A stretch of 64,000 nucleotides of DNA from Anabaena catenula FACHB-362 (GCF_014698735.1 NZ_JACJTQ010000002.1:1-64000), one strand, 5' to 3'; counted from the first letter of the stretch, positions 36,258-45,564 are shown. The notes: generated by a model from the letters alone, not told the origin. Numbers and translations are program-made.

Positions 36258-37613
36258 TTATCTCATGGTGACAAATTCTTCAGCTGAACTGGGATGGATA
36301 CCGACTGTGGCATCGAAGTTAGCTTTAGTTGCACCCATCTTCACAGCGATCGCTATTCCTTGAATAATTTCTGCTGCATTTGTTCCCACCATATGCGCCC
36401 CCAGTACCTTATCGGTATTTCCATCTACAACCAACTTCATCATCGTTTTTTCGTCTTTACCTGCTAAGGTGTAGTACATCGGGCGGAAACGACTGCGATA
36501 AATTTTCACCGCTTCCCCATATTGTTCTCTAGCTTCTGCTTCAGTTAAACCCACGGTTGCCGCTTCTGGTGTTGTAAAGATGGCTGTAGGTATATTTTCA
36601 TAACTCATAGTGCGAGACTTGCCACCAAATACAGTATCAGCTAAAGCTCGTCCTTCATTAATCGCCACTGGAGTCAGGTTGATTTTGTTGCTACAATCTC
36701 CTACTGCATAGATATTTTCTGCATCTGTGCAACTGTATTTATCAACAATAATTGATCCATCATCGTGCAGTTTGACTTTGGTATTTTCCAAACCCAAATT
36801 TTGGGTGTTTGGTTTGCGACCGGTTGCAGCTAAACTGACAGCATCAGCAATTATTGTCTCCTCTGAACCCTCAGCCCTGCTAACTGTTACTTTAACGCCT
36901 TCTGCACTTTTCTCAATTGCTATATTTTGGACTTTATTAATAATTTTAATGCCGTGGTTACTCATTGCTTGCTGAATTTCAGTCTGCAAATCTTCATCAA
37001 AACCACGCAAAATCTTTTCACCACGAATTATCTGGGTGACTTCGGTTCCCAGTCCATTCAGGATACAAGCAAATTCTGCACCAATATAACCCCCACCCAA
37101 AATTACAATCCGCTTAGGCTGTTCTTTAAGGTTAAAAATATCATCGGAGGTAATAGCGTATTCGATGCCCTCAATGTCTGGCTTCACAGGATACCCACCC
37201 ACAGCAATGAGAATTTTGTCGGCGGTGATTTGGCGTTCTCCCACCATCACTGTATGAGCATCAACCAACTTACCATGTCCCTGCAAAACTTCAATTTTGG
37301 ACTTATCCAGCATTCCTTGATAAATCCCATTGAGGCGAATTACTTCATTATTGACTGCTGTAATCATCTTTTCCCAATTTACAGAACTCTCAACAGCACT
37401 CCAGCCGTATCCTTGAGCATCTGTAAACAACTCAGAAAAATGAGAAGCATAAACCATGAGTTTTTTGGGGACACAACCACGATTAACACAAGTACCACCT
37501 AGTCTGTCAAACTCGGCAATTCCTACTTTAGCGCCATATTCGGCGGCACGTCTGGCTGTTGCAATTCCACCTGAACCAGCACCAATCACAAATAAGTCAA
37601 AATCGTAGGTCAT
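36258..37613 (-). CDS. gor: Glutathione-disulfide reductase
   Basis: The 451-residue flavoprotein reduces GSSG with NADPH in the cytosol. FAD-binding GAGSGGIATARRAAEYGAKV is followed by the redox disulfide GGTCVNRGCVPKKLM, the cyanobacterial/plant-type variant with Arg between the cysteines. The second Rossmann motif is ILGGGYIGAEFACILNGLG, then IYAVGDCSN, and the C-terminal interface HPSSAEEFVTMR carries the catalytic His-Glu pair region (GIHPSSAEE). Length matches other cyanobacterial Gor enzymes. It lies in a redox block: peroxiredoxin upstream on the same strand (215-bp gap) and divergent perR beyond it. Confidence 0.92.
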   Translation of the reverse strand: MTYDFDLFVIGAGSGGIATARRAAEYGAKVGIAEFDRLGGTCVNRGCVPKKLMVYASHFSELFTDAQGYGWSAVESSVNWEKMITAVNNEVIRLNGIYQGMLDKSKIEVLQGHGKLVDAHTVMVGERQITADKILIAVGGYPVKPDIEGIEYAITSDDIFNLKEQPKRIVILGGGYIGAEFACILNGLGTEVTQIIRGEKILRGFDEDLQTEIQQAMSNHGIKIINKVQNIAIEKSAEGVKVTVSRAEGSEETIIADAVSLAATGRKPNTQNLGLENTKVKLHDDGSIIVDKYSCTDAENIYAVGDCSNKINLTPVAINEGRALADTVFGGKSRTMSYENIPTAIFTTPEAATVGLTEAEAREQYGEAVKIYRSRFRPMYYTLAGKDEKTMMKLVVDGNTDKVLGAHMVGTNAAEIIQGIAIAVKMGATKANFDATVGIHPSSAEEFVTMR

Positions 37614-37828
37614 ATTACTTTTAGGTTTGGGATTTTAGATTAAAAATCTTGAATTAAGAATTAATAATTCGTAATTAAATGTTTGGGAATTTTTGCAGGT
37701 CTTAATAGCAATCCTAAATGATTGGGAAAAATCTATTTTTTATCGGTAATGCCTACCTAAAAAATTTTCACGAATCAAATAGGATTACTATAGCTATAAC
37801 CTATTAATTACGAATTAGCAATTACGAA

Positions 37829-38362
37829 TTAAGCCGCCCCTTTTAGATAAGCCAACATGGTATCTGCATCGGAAACTTCAAAGGGATCGGTGGGACAGTT
37901 ATCATCGAAACCTGGTTCAATGAAAATCTTTTCAATTTTACCGTCATTCACCACCATTGAATAACGCCAAGACCGTAATCCAAAGCCTAGATTAGACTTA
38001 TCTACTAACATCCCCATTTTACGGGTAAATTCACCATTACCATCGGGAAGCAAAAATACATTTTCAGCGCCTTGTTGTTTGCCCCATTGGTACATCACAA
38101 AGGCATCATTAACAGATATACAAATGACTTGATCAACTCCTAAAGCTTTGAAGTCTTTGTAGAGTTCTTCATAACGGGGCAGGTGTGAGGTGGAACAGGT
38201 GGGAGTAAAAGCCCCAGGTAATGAAAATACAACTACGCGCTTTCCAGCAAAAAGTTCTTGGGTGGTGCGTTCTTGCCAACGGAAAGGATTTGGTCCACCA
38301 ATGGACTCGTCACGGACACGGGTTTTGAATACAACGTTGGGAACTTTTTCAATAACAGCCAT
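37829..38362 (-). CDS. Type II (Prx5-like) peroxiredoxin
   Basis: The 177-residue thiol peroxidase carries the peroxidatic motif [20 protein letters not shown] with Cys56, the signature PxxxTxxC of the PrxII/Prx5 group. Conserved [12 protein letters not shown], with its Arg, stabilises the thiolate. A further Cys lies in DDNCPTDPF and could be the resolving residue or a glutathione target. It reduces H2O2 and alkyl hydroperoxides using glutathione or thioredoxin. The gene faces away from perR (183-bp intergenic region) and precedes glutathione reductase on the same strand. The context fits PerR-controlled peroxide defence with glutathione recycling. Confidence 0.92.
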   Translation of the reverse strand: MAVIEKVPNVVFKTRVRDESIGGPNPFRWQERTTQELFAGKRVVVFSLPGAFTPTCSTSHLPRYEELYKDFKALGVDQVICISVNDAFVMYQWGKQQGAENVFLLPDGNGEFTRKMGMLVDKSNLGFGLRSWRYSMVVNDGKIEKIFIEPGFDDNCPTDPFEVSDADTMLAYLKGAA

Positions 38363-38482
38363 GTTGACCTCTTAATATCTGGTTGATGTGTGAATTTGCT
38401 TTTCGCTGACACATCTCAGAATAATTCTTATTTAGTAAAAATTCAATAGTTATAAATACTTAATTCAGCTAAAAATACAAAT

Positions 38483-38511
38483 TTGATATTGATTCAATAA
38501 TGTGGTAGACT
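38483..38511 (+). promoter_or_regulatory. perR promoter with a palindromic candidate PerR/Fur box
   Basis: A -35 element TTGATA (38483-38488) and a -10 element TAGACT (38506-38511) are separated by exactly 17 bp. Inside the spacer a perfect 13-bp palindrome, tattga-t-tcaata (38487-38499), resembles half a Fur/PerR operator (gataatgat type). This would let PerR repress its own gene and possibly the divergent peroxiredoxin gene. The elements are seen; the regulation is inference. Confidence 0.5.
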
Positions 38512-38544
38512 CTAATGTAGAAGTAATCCAACGCAGCTACAAGT

Positions 38545-38976
38545 ATGCAGCAACAAGCAAACGCAATTATTCAAACCTTGAAGTCCAAGGGTTTGAGGGT
38601 AACTCCTCAGCGGTTTGCGGTATATGCAAATTTACTATCTCGCACCGATCACCCAACAGTTGAGCAAATCCTCACCCATTTGAATAAAGATTCTCCAGTC
38701 TCATCTCAAGCGACGATTTATAGTTCTCTGCAAGCACTAAGAGAAGTGGGTTTGGTGCGGGAAGTACTGCTGGAAGAGGGGGTTTCTCGCTATGACGCTA
38801 ATGTTCAACCCCATCATCATTTCTGCTGTCATCAATGTGGGGCAATTGAAGATATTGCCTGGGAAGCTTTTCAGTGTATAGAGATGAAAAGTCTACGTCC
38901 TGGGCTGCGTGGTGACACCTATGAAGTGACAGTGCAGGGTTTGTGTGACGGCTGTAATGATATGGTCTCCGACTAA
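38545..38976 (+). CDS. perR: Fur-family peroxide regulator PerR
   Basis: The 143-residue protein has an N-terminal winged helix (VTPQRFAVYANLLSRTDHPTVEQILTHL, SSQATIYSSLQALREVGLV) and a C-terminal dimer/metal domain. The structural zinc site is two CxxC pairs, CHQC (95-98) and CDGC (134-137). Aligning to Bacillus PerR, regulatory metal ligands fall at His36, Asp84, His90, His92 and Asp103. The Asp at position 84 (SRYDANV), against Asn or other residues in Fur, supports PerR over Fur. Such regulators lose DNA binding when Fe2+-catalysed oxidation hits the histidines. It is divergent from the peroxiredoxin gene, the expected target. The assignment rests on residues and context. Confidence 0.88.
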   Translation: MQQQANAIIQTLKSKGLRVTPQRFAVYANLLSRTDHPTVEQILTHLNKDSPVSSQATIYSSLQALREVGLVREVLLEEGVSRYDANVQPHHHFCCHQCGAIEDIAWEAFQCIEMKSLRPGLRGDTYEVTVQGLCDGCNDMVSD

Positions 38977-39181
38977 TAATGATTTCTGCATCTGTGCAAT
39001 AATCTGCAACATGATTAACAAAGGGTGTATTTTCACTTAAGTGTGTGATTCGTATCACTAAATCATCCCTCGTGCTATCACCATTACAACTGATGATTCT
39101 CACAATTAATAGATTTTACAATCACTCCGATGGTAGAGATTTCGGGGGATATTAAAGTTGTAGAGTTGAAAGCCATCCGCC

Positions 39182-39397
39182 ATGTCTAACATTAAGCTTC
39201 TTCCAGGTGCTGTTTCGGAAATCATTGCTGCTTCTGCTGACACTGGAGTTCTGACCAAAGCAGATCGCTATGGATTAATGGCAGCTATTCTAGATGAGTG
39301 CCTAGAAGAAGAAGAAGAGGAAGCGCTGAATAGACTTTTGCGTCGCGTTATTAGAGGCCGTATCCAGGTAGTAGACAAAATTTCAAGCGATCGCTAA
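39182..39397 (+). CDS. Small conserved cyanobacterial protein of unknown function
   Basis: The 71-residue protein (MSNIKLLPGAVSEIIAASAD) is amphipathic and helical, with a strongly acidic patch (DECLEEEEEEALNRLLRR) in the middle and a basic C-terminal part (VIRGRIQVVDKI). I associate this short sequence type with a conserved cyanobacterial family without a known function, and I do not recall a symbol. It has no signal peptide or membrane segment. It lies alone between perR and hisG. Confidence 0.65.
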   Translation: MSNIKLLPGAVSEIIAASADTGVLTKADRYGLMAAILDECLEEEEEEALNRLLRRVIRGRIQVVDKISSDR

Positions 39398-39632
39398 TTC
39401 TTTGCTATTGCTGATTTGAAAAATCAACAAAAACCTGATTGACAAAATAAAATAATAAAATAAAATATCCTCCTGATCTTCTCCTGGATTGAAGATGGCT
39501 CTACAGTTAACAGTTATACTAATTTTTTGTGCGTTTGCCTAGAATACTTAAGTTAAAAATTCTTATATAGAAAGAGTTTTGAGCCTATTTATTCTATCAA
39601 TCTTCACAGTAAATTAGTATAACTGATTACTT

Positions 39633-40265
39633 TTAAACTCCCTCTCTTAGCTGTTCCACCAATTGGTGCAAATTACCCATATTGAGCCGATAACTGAGAG
39701 GATGAGCAATTAATCTGGCTGTACTTTCATACAAAGTCGCAATCTCCACCAAACCATTTTCGTTCAAAGTCCGTCCTGTAGAAACTATATCTACAATCGC
39801 CTCAGACATCCCCGTAATCGGACCTAGTTCAACTGAACCATATAAAGGAACTATTTCCACAGGTAAATCCAGACTTTGAAAATATTCCCGCGCACAATTC
39901 ACATATTTAGAAGCAACTCGACCGTGAGCAGGTAAATCTACAGGTAATTTGTAAGGACTAGAGGCTTTTACCGCTACTGACATCCGACAATAACCAAATT
40001 GCAAATCTACTAATTGTGCAACTTGCGGCTTTTTTTCACTCAGTACATCATAACCCACAATACCCAGCTGTGCCTGACCATATTCTACATAGACAGGCAC
40101 ATCTTGCGCCCTTACTAGCAGAGCCTTCGCTTGTCCACTAGCATCAGGAATTTGCAGTTGACGGGTTCCAGAATCTAAAAAAGCACTAAAGTCTAATCCC
40201 ACAGATTGCAGCAGGCGGATGCTATTTTTAAGTAATTCCCCTTTTGGTAGTGCAACAGTCAGCAT
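39633..40265 (-). CDS. hisG: ATP phosphoribosyltransferase, short form
   Basis: The 210-residue enzyme catalyses the first step of histidine synthesis, joining ATP and PRPP. The start [20 protein letters not shown], the [15 protein letters not shown] segment, [15 protein letters not shown] and the PRPP loop [16 protein letters not shown] are conserved. It lacks the C-terminal regulatory ACT-like domain of the long form (about 290 residues), so it belongs to HisG-S, which needs the HisZ regulatory subunit for activity. No hisZ is in the window. It diverges from a response-regulator gene 55 bp away. Confidence 0.95.
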   Translation of the reverse strand: MLTVALPKGELLKNSIRLLQSVGLDFSAFLDSGTRQLQIPDASGQAKALLVRAQDVPVYVEYGQAQLGIVGYDVLSEKKPQVAQLVDLQFGYCRMSVAVKASSPYKLPVDLPAHGRVASKYVNCAREYFQSLDLPVEIVPLYGSVELGPITGMSEAIVDIVSTGRTLNENGLVEIATLYESTARLIAHPLSYRLNMGNLHQLVEQLREGV

Positions 40266-40320
40266 TCTTTTTTTTGGTGTCTTTGTCTTTGCGGTTTATT
40301 ATATGCTTAGTACAAGCAGG

Positions 40321-41013
40321 ATGAGAATTTTATTAGTCGATGATGAAGTTGAATTAACTGATCCCTTGAGTCGCGTCTTAGCTCGTGAAGGTTATATTGT
40401 AGATGCTGCTTATGATGGAATAAACGGCAGCCAACTTGCACAAGCAGGCAGTTATGATTTACTAATTTTAGATTGGATGTTACCTGGAAAAACAGGGTTA
40501 GAAATTTGTCAGGAATTACGACACCAAGCTAAAACCACTCCGGTGCTGTTTCTCACTGCTAAAGATACTCTAGATGACCGTGTGCAAGGTTTAGATGCTG
40601 GTGCAGATGATTATTTAGTCAAACCCTTTGAATTGCGGGAGTTATTAGCAAGAGTCCGTGCTTTGTTGCGTCGTTCTGGTGTGGAGACATACAGCACGAC
40701 AACAGGACGCTTAGTAGTGGCTGATTTAGAACTTGATATAGAAAATCAAGTCGCTTATCGTCAAGGACGAATTATTGAACTCTCACAAAAAGAAAGCCAA
40801 CTACTACAATTTTTAATGGAAAATGTTGGACAATTATTGACTCATGCACAAATCATGCAACATTTGTGGCAAGATGAAGAGCAACCTGGTAGCAATGTTA
40901 TCGCTGCATTAATTCGCCTATTGCGTCGCAAAGTTGAAGTAGATAATGAATCGACACTTATCCATACAGTTTACGGTAAAGGCTATCGTTTCGGCTCTAC
41001 AGTAGTTGAATAA
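40321..41013 (+). CDS. OmpR/PhoB-type response regulator (RppA-like)
   Basis: The 230-residue protein starts at ATG 40321 (MRILLVDDEVELTDPLSRVL), where the receiver fold begins; upstream in-frame ATGs at 40219 and 40303 would add hydrophobic residues outside the fold. The receiver has the acidic pair (DD, 7-8), phosphoacceptor Asp51 (LLILDWMLPG), Thr in FLTAKD and Lys in LVKPF (near 101). The C-terminal winged helix (about 130-228) contains ELSQKESQLLQFLMENVGQ and VYGKGYRFG, so it binds DNA. No histidine kinase gene is adjacent; an Hpt protein gene follows 84 bp later. The RppA-like label is by resemblance and tentative. Confidence 0.88.
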   Translation: MRILLVDDEVELTDPLSRVLAREGYIVDAAYDGINGSQLAQAGSYDLLILDWMLPGKTGLEICQELRHQAKTTPVLFLTAKDTLDDRVQGLDAGADDYLVKPFELRELLARVRALLRRSGVETYSTTTGRLVVADLELDIENQVAYRQGRIIELSQKESQLLQFLMENVGQLLTHAQIMQHLWQDEEQPGSNVIAALIRLLRRKVEVDNESTLIHTVYGKGYRFGSTVVE

Positions 41014-41096
41014 TATCAATCTCAATTAACATTACTTTTTGAAAAGTCACAGCTTTTAAATATGCAGTTTTTTTTTAATATGGGAATTAGCAAACT

Positions 41097-41483
41097 ATGG
41101 ATGAAACATCTAAAGCTATGCTGAATAATGTGCTTGATGCCATTGCCTTAAACGAGTTAAAAGATACTATTTGCAATAATATCGTTGAAGAATTTATTCA
41201 AATAATTGATACTTATTTGGAAGATACACCTCAACGTTTGCGATCTCTTAGTAATGCGATTATTCAAGGGAATGCAAAAACACTCCAATTAGAAGCTCAT
41301 TCTCTTAAGTCTAGCAGTGCGATTGTTGGGGCAAAAAACTTATCTTTACTTTGTAAGCAATTAGAAAAATTGGGACGTGATGGCAATATAAATGATGCGG
41401 TGTTATTAGTATCCCAAGCTATGGCAGAATACGCGCAAGTAGAGGCAGCACTGCAATGGGAATGCAAGGTACAGCATTCGTAA
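41097..41483 (+). CDS. Hpt (histidine phosphotransfer) domain protein
   Basis: The 128-residue single-domain protein relays phosphate in multistep His-Asp systems. The phosphorylated histidine is His68 in LQLEAHSLKSSSAIVGA, with the Lys and Ser that follow it conserved. The four-helix bundle is complete (EEFIQIIDTYLEDTPQRLRSL before, LSLLCKQLEKLGRDG after). It lies 84 bp downstream of the response-regulator gene on the same strand and may be co-expressed with it. No hybrid kinase is close by, so the donor must be encoded elsewhere. Its stop codon runs into a short attcgta heptamer repeat at 41476-41496. Confidence 0.88.
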   Translation: MDETSKAMLNNVLDAIALNELKDTICNNIVEEFIQIIDTYLEDTPQRLRSLSNAIIQGNAKTLQLEAHSLKSSSAIVGAKNLSLLCKQLEKLGRDGNINDAVLLVSQAMAEYAQVEAALQWECKVQHS

Positions 41484-41568
41484 TTCGTAATTCGTAATCT
41501 CACATCTTGCACCAACAAAAATTGATGCAATTTAATCACACAGTATAATCCTACTGAATAAGTTAAAT

Positions 41569-42462
41569 TTATTTATTCTGCACGCTGGGACGAAGGCTGA
41601 TTAAATCGTCAATATTGAGTTTCATTGTGCGGCAAATCATATCTAGTGGCAAGTCATTGGCATCGTATCCAAAGGGATTTTCAATTTCTAAACCAATAGC
41701 TTCAATACCTAATAGAGTAAAGCTAACTAAAGCAGAAATTAACCCCGTCCACCCAGTCAGACTTTGTACTATTTGAAAGGGTAGTAGTAAGCAATACAGC
41801 AATAATAATTGCTTAAGATGAATGGAATAAGCCAGAGGAATTGGTGTTTTTAAGATACGTTCACAAGCCCCTAAGTTATCCACTAAATTATTTAATAATT
41901 CTTGCATAGCTGCTAACTGGTAGCTATTGATGCAATTACGGTTATATTGTTGTTGTAAATAATCTCCAATCCAGAAAGCCACCTCTATGGGAGGATTATT
42001 CATAGTTTTTAATTTAATAAACTTATAATCTGGTATTAATTCTTCTAATTCACTATCTATGGTTTCTCCTCGTAAATGCAGTTTTGTCGCTACAGAAAAA
42101 GCAACAAGTAAATTTAAAGCATCAATTTTATGATCTTTATCTTCGGGTTCTATTTCATCAACAGATACCCAAATTTGTCTGGCTAAATTTCGGGTAGTAT
42201 TTACTAGAGAACCCCAAATTTTTCTACCTTCCCAAAAACGTTCATAAGCTGTGTTTGTACGAAATACTAGTAATAAGCCTAATACTATACTGGGGATAAT
42301 ACTTCCTAAAATAGGTTGGGAAACTGGGAATTTAAAATAATAAAGTATCGAGACTAATACACCAAAAGCTCCACACCAGAGAACATCTTTATAAATTGAT
42401 CCGATGACTGAGCCTTTTACCTGTAATGCTATTTGGAATCCTTGCAGGTTCTTAGTTTTCAT
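41569..42462 (-). CDS. Bestrophin family (UPF0187) anion channel protein
   Basis: The 297-residue membrane protein has an N-terminal hydrophobic pair (VLWCGAFGVLVSILYYFKF, IIPSIVLGLLLVF) leading to the hallmark FRTNTAYERFWEGRKIWGSLVNT (about 65-90), and later helices QLLLLYCLLLPFQIVQSL and GLISALVSFTLLGIEAIG. The acidic, calcium-clasp-like ENPFGYDANDLPLDMI near the C-terminus is also family-typical. Homologous bestrophin-like proteins in algae and cyanobacteria are thought to conduct chloride or bicarbonate; in thylakoids they affect proton motive force. Which membrane it uses here is unknown. It follows the Hpt gene, convergent to it. Confidence 0.9.
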   Translation of the reverse strand: MKTKNLQGFQIALQVKGSVIGSIYKDVLWCGAFGVLVSILYYFKFPVSQPILGSIIPSIVLGLLLVFRTNTAYERFWEGRKIWGSLVNTTRNLARQIWVSVDEIEPEDKDHKIDALNLLVAFSVATKLHLRGETIDSELEELIPDYKFIKLKTMNNPPIEVAFWIGDYLQQQYNRNCINSYQLAAMQELLNNLVDNLGACERILKTPIPLAYSIHLKQLLLLYCLLLPFQIVQSLTGWTGLISALVSFTLLGIEAIGLEIENPFGYDANDLPLDMICRTMKLNIDDLISLRPSVQNK

Positions 42463-42531
42463 GCTGTCACTCTCAACAATAACCCTACATAATATATTTA
42501 ATATATTATTTATTTGGCGAATGGATGTAAT

Positions 42532-42921
42532 TTACGTCCCAAACCCTAAATTTTGCACTAATTCAGTCAAAGTAATACCATGTAAAAGCGCCAAATTTGC
42601 CAAATATTCTAATCGGTGTGCTTGTAATTTATCTATCTGTTCACTGAGGTGTAATAATTCTCTATATTCCTCATCTGTAAGTCTTTCTTCTTCTCTTTTA
42701 GCTATTAATTTATTGTGATAATTTAGAAAGGTAGAAGGAATATCCTGATGAGTTTGTAGCAACAATTCTCCTTCATTTTTTAGCAGGTTATCAGCTTTTT
42801 TGTGAGCGTGTAAAATAATAATTTGAGATACAAATTTCTCTAAATCTGGCTGTTTCAACTGCTCAACAGCCTTGACCAAGTGTTGTAAAGATAATTGAAC
42901 TTCAAGTTTCACTGTTGACAT
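42532..42921 (-). CDS. Small helical protein of unknown function
   Basis: The 129-residue protein MSTVKLEVQLSLQHLVKAVE is almost entirely helical, with charged and leucine-rich segments (FVSQIIILHAHKKADNLLKN, EEERLTDEEYRELLHLSEQID) and no membrane segment or signal. Proteins of this size and style occur in cyanobacteria upstream of small toxin-like or HNH genes as the first gene of a pair. Here no partner gene follows: downstream on the minus strand is the bestrophin gene after a 69-bp gap. I cannot assign a family. Confidence 0.55.
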   Translation of the reverse strand: MSTVKLEVQLSLQHLVKAVEQLKQPDLEKFVSQIIILHAHKKADNLLKNEGELLLQTHQDIPSTFLNYHNKLIAKREEERLTDEEYRELLHLSEQIDKLQAHRLEYLANLALLHGITLTELVQNLGFGT

Positions 42922-43527
42922 TTTTTACATCTCGCCAGCTAATTGGTAAATTTTCTATACACATAGACTGATGAAAATCAGTATACAGGATGATTCAAAA
43001 TTAAAAATTAAAAATTCAAGACAGTTGGAGTAGGGGACTTAAACCCCCTGAATCAGTTCAAATGTGCCGCATCTAAACAGTAATTGTTAAATTAATTATA
43101 TTCTTACTAAGAAATATTAAGTTTTTATCCCATTTCCGCCTAATCACTTATCAAAAAAAATTCTCCGCGTCTGTGCGTCTCTCTGTCTCCGCGTCAGTCT
43201 AAATGATAAGTATATCTCTGACGAGACGCTACGCGAACAACCGGACATGATATTACCCCCAAGTAGCCATCATACACTGCTGACAACAAGAAGCATGAAA
43301 ATATTTCTCCATGTCTGATATGAAGTTAGGTTAAATTCAACAGAACTGTAGAGACGTTATCTACAACGTCTCTACACTGTGGTTTAATTAACCGAAAATT
43401 GGTGTGAGCAAATGTCTATACTTAACAAGTTATCAACTGAGTGCTGACCAAATAATTACGAATTCGTAATAATGCCTCCGGCATTATTATCAATTACGAA
43501 TTATGTTGACGATTCTTGTTAGAGGTA
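42922..43527. other. Gene-free stretch holding several repeats and hairpins
   Basis: Seen here: a heptamer run of aaaatta type near 42996-43015; a 26-bp sequence gggacttaaacccc... at 43034 that recurs with three changes at 56304; a low-complexity block with ctccgcgtc units at 43163-43200; a perfect 11-bp hairpin gtagagacgtt / aacgtctctac at 43348-43375 (6-nt loop); and a perfect 10-bp hairpin taataatgcc / ggcattatta at 43467-43489 flanked by attacgaatt copies. None is followed by a T-run. They are intergenic repeats, and no gene was found. Confidence 0.6.
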
Positions 43528-43905
43528 TCAACCAAACCAGTGAGAAGGTTGACAACCTAATTGAACAGTTTCACACAGTTGATGACTAATCGAATCTCCT
43601 TTTTCTTGGATAATCGAGAAAATGCCTTGGTGAATCAAATTTTGGAGGTGTAATTGTTGTTCTAAAGGATTACGAGATAACTTGTAATTTAAACAGCTAT
43701 CTTTTTTATCATCAGCTAGGGTAGTTTGACTATCAGAAGTTTCGCTGTAAAATCCAGGAAGCCGATTGATAACAAAGGAAATTAGCTCTTGGCGTAAATC
43801 CGGTATGGCAAAAACTTGTTGATAGGGTTGGTATGGATATGTATCTAAAACACTTTCAATTTCGCCGATGACTGATTTGTGTGTTAACTTGACTGCGGTT
43901 TTCAT
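43528..43905 (-). CDS. Possible ComFB-type (late competence) protein
   Basis: The 125-residue protein shares features with the cyanobacterial ComFB-like family: a first helical half with YQPYQQVFAIPDLRQELISFVINRLPGFYSE in pieces (elsewhere 'LRQDLIAYVLNRVP') and a tail LEQQLHLQNLIHQGIFSIIQE. ComFB-like proteins in cyanobacteria have been linked to second-messenger binding and competence, but the role of this one is untested. The middle contains a variable loop. It stands alone on the minus strand, with a palindrome about 180 bp upstream of its start. The family call is tentative. Confidence 0.5.
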   Translation of the reverse strand: MKTAVKLTHKSVIGEIESVLDTYPYQPYQQVFAIPDLRQELISFVINRLPGFYSETSDSQTTLADDKKDSCLNYKLSRNPLEQQLHLQNLIHQGIFSIIQEKGDSISHQLCETVQLGCQPSHWFG

Positions 43906-44393
43906 AATTTATGCTCTCCTTTTTAATCGAGTCAATGATTGGTGCTACAAAAAAGTTATCTGAATGTAGATTTTGTAATGATAAGCAGTTAGAGGCAGTT
44001 TCGGGATCAGACTCCACACCCCTAATCAACTATTTGATCCTGACGAAATATGATATTGTTAATCTTTGCTGAATTTTAGTTTTAATTTATACTGAAATGA
44101 GAGTATAAAATATCTAAAAAAACTCAAGAGACTAATCAATTGGTGACATTCTGTAGCTTTAAAACTAATTATTCCCAATTTACAATAATTTGGCAAAAAT
44201 CTACATAAAACGCAGCATAAGCTATTGGGGATCAATTATTGATGTCAAATTCGGTTGATTAGTTATACTTGTGGAAGTGGATGTTGGGTGACGACGCGAT
44301 TTGGTGATTTATCGATGAGCGTTATCAGTTAATTATCATGTCTAACCCAACCTAAAAGGTCTTCACAACCTCCCCCAGGATGGCTATAAGTAA
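43906..44393. other. Gene-free stretch with a palindrome and a degenerate repeat
   Basis: A perfect 8-bp inverted repeat TTTATACT-N8-AGTATAAA lies at 44086-44109, upstream of the ComFB-like gene. A degenerate copy of the 'ttgggt ... acccaacct' palindromic repeat lies near 44282-44356. No reading frame, tRNA or terminator was recognised. Confidence 0.5.
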
Positions 44394-45461
44394 TCAGACA
44401 TCCTCCAAAAGGTCTAAAAAATTGACATTCTCTAGGAGTAGATGATCTAGTTGATGATCAATTTCACCAGCAGCTGCAAGTCCAGAGAGCATTGCTCCTG
44501 CTACTAGATTCCCTCCACACCAATCACCACAGCAAACTAAAGGTGGGGAAGTATTGGCAGATAAACAAGTTACATCTAAAGGGAGACGAGGAAAGGCATA
44601 ACGCCAGCGATGTATTTGCATCCATTCAGGATTTTTCAGCCAGGGAAGCGCTAAAGATTCAGCAGCTTTCTCCAACATATATTGTCCTACTGGTTGTAAA
44701 TCTGGGGTTTCTAGATGAGTTTGGGCAAGTTTGGCACTACTTTGCAGTACAAAATGAGGTTGTTCTGATTGGAGACGCTTGCTACTATCGAATCCCATCC
44801 ATCCTAAATCTGCATGATCAACAAAAGTTAAAGCTTTCCAGTTGGGAAGGGGTTGGGAATGGGCAGGATATCCCATCATCACACTAATAGAAGGGTCAAA
44901 TTGGACAGAACCCAGGCGATCTAAAAATTCAACATCTAATATAGTTTTTTCTAAGGGTGCTAATAGATCCCAAGCTTGGGGTGAGGGGATAGCGACTACT
45001 ACGGCTTTGGCGGTTAATTCGGCTTGATTCGATTCTAGGGTGATCCGCCATGTATTTTCTGGGGTGGTGTTAAGAGCGATCGCACGTTGATGGAATAAAA
45101 TTTCTAAATCTGGAGTCAGCGCTTTCGCTATCGCACTCATTCCCGCTGGTGCAACATAGTATAATCCGGGCTTTTGTGTCCTGAGTCCTGAGTCTACCTG
45201 GAATTTATCAACGGTATCTGTCCAAAGTTCGATAATATGGCGATCGCGCAAAATCTCCACAAACCTGCTCAATAATTCACCTTGAGGCTGAATATAACAA
45301 GCACCATGATCAGCACAGGTTCCCTGTAAACGGCGTGTAGCGACTCTTCCCCCCACACCACGAGACTTTTCTACCACCACCACGGAATAACCAGCTTGAC
45401 GTAACTGCTGGGCGCAGACTAAACCGGATATCCCAGCACCAATTATGGCAATATCAGTCAT
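44394..45461 (-). CDS. FAD-dependent oxidoreductase, renalase/amine-oxidase-like
   Basis: The 355-residue protein has an N-terminal FAD Rossmann motif (IAIIGAGISGLVCAQQLRQAGYSVVVVEK) followed by GGRVATRRLQGTCADHGACYIQ, the renalase/monoamine-oxidase-like GGR(V/M) motif. The C-terminal FAD motif is LVCCGDWCGGNLVAGAMLSGLAAAGEI. Its substrate is not known; bacterial renalases oxidise aberrant dihydro-NAD(P) isomers, so a metabolite-repair role is possible (inference). It is transcribed leftward, divergent from the YaaW-like gene with a 118-bp gap. Confidence 0.9.
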   Translation of the reverse strand: MTDIAIIGAGISGLVCAQQLRQAGYSVVVVEKSRGVGGRVATRRLQGTCADHGACYIQPQGELLSRFVEILRDRHIIELWTDTVDKFQVDSGLRTQKPGLYYVAPAGMSAIAKALTPDLEILFHQRAIALNTTPENTWRITLESNQAELTAKAVVVAIPSPQAWDLLAPLEKTILDVEFLDRLGSVQFDPSISVMMGYPAHSQPLPNWKALTFVDHADLGWMGFDSSKRLQSEQPHFVLQSSAKLAQTHLETPDLQPVGQYMLEKAAESLALPWLKNPEWMQIHRWRYAFPRLPLDVTCLSANTSPPLVCCGDWCGGNLVAGAMLSGLAAAGEIDHQLDHLLLENVNFLDLLEDV

Positions 45462-45564
45462 ACTATTTTTGGATTTTAGATTTTGGATGGGAAAGGCTAG
45501 ATCATCCTGATTTTAAGACTGCCGAAAGCTGATAGTACAATAAGGTACAGACAATCTGCACAAA

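Noticed and set aside
36727-37502. Plus-strand frames inside the glutathione reductase gene
   Set aside because: Antisense shadows of a clearly conserved enzyme.
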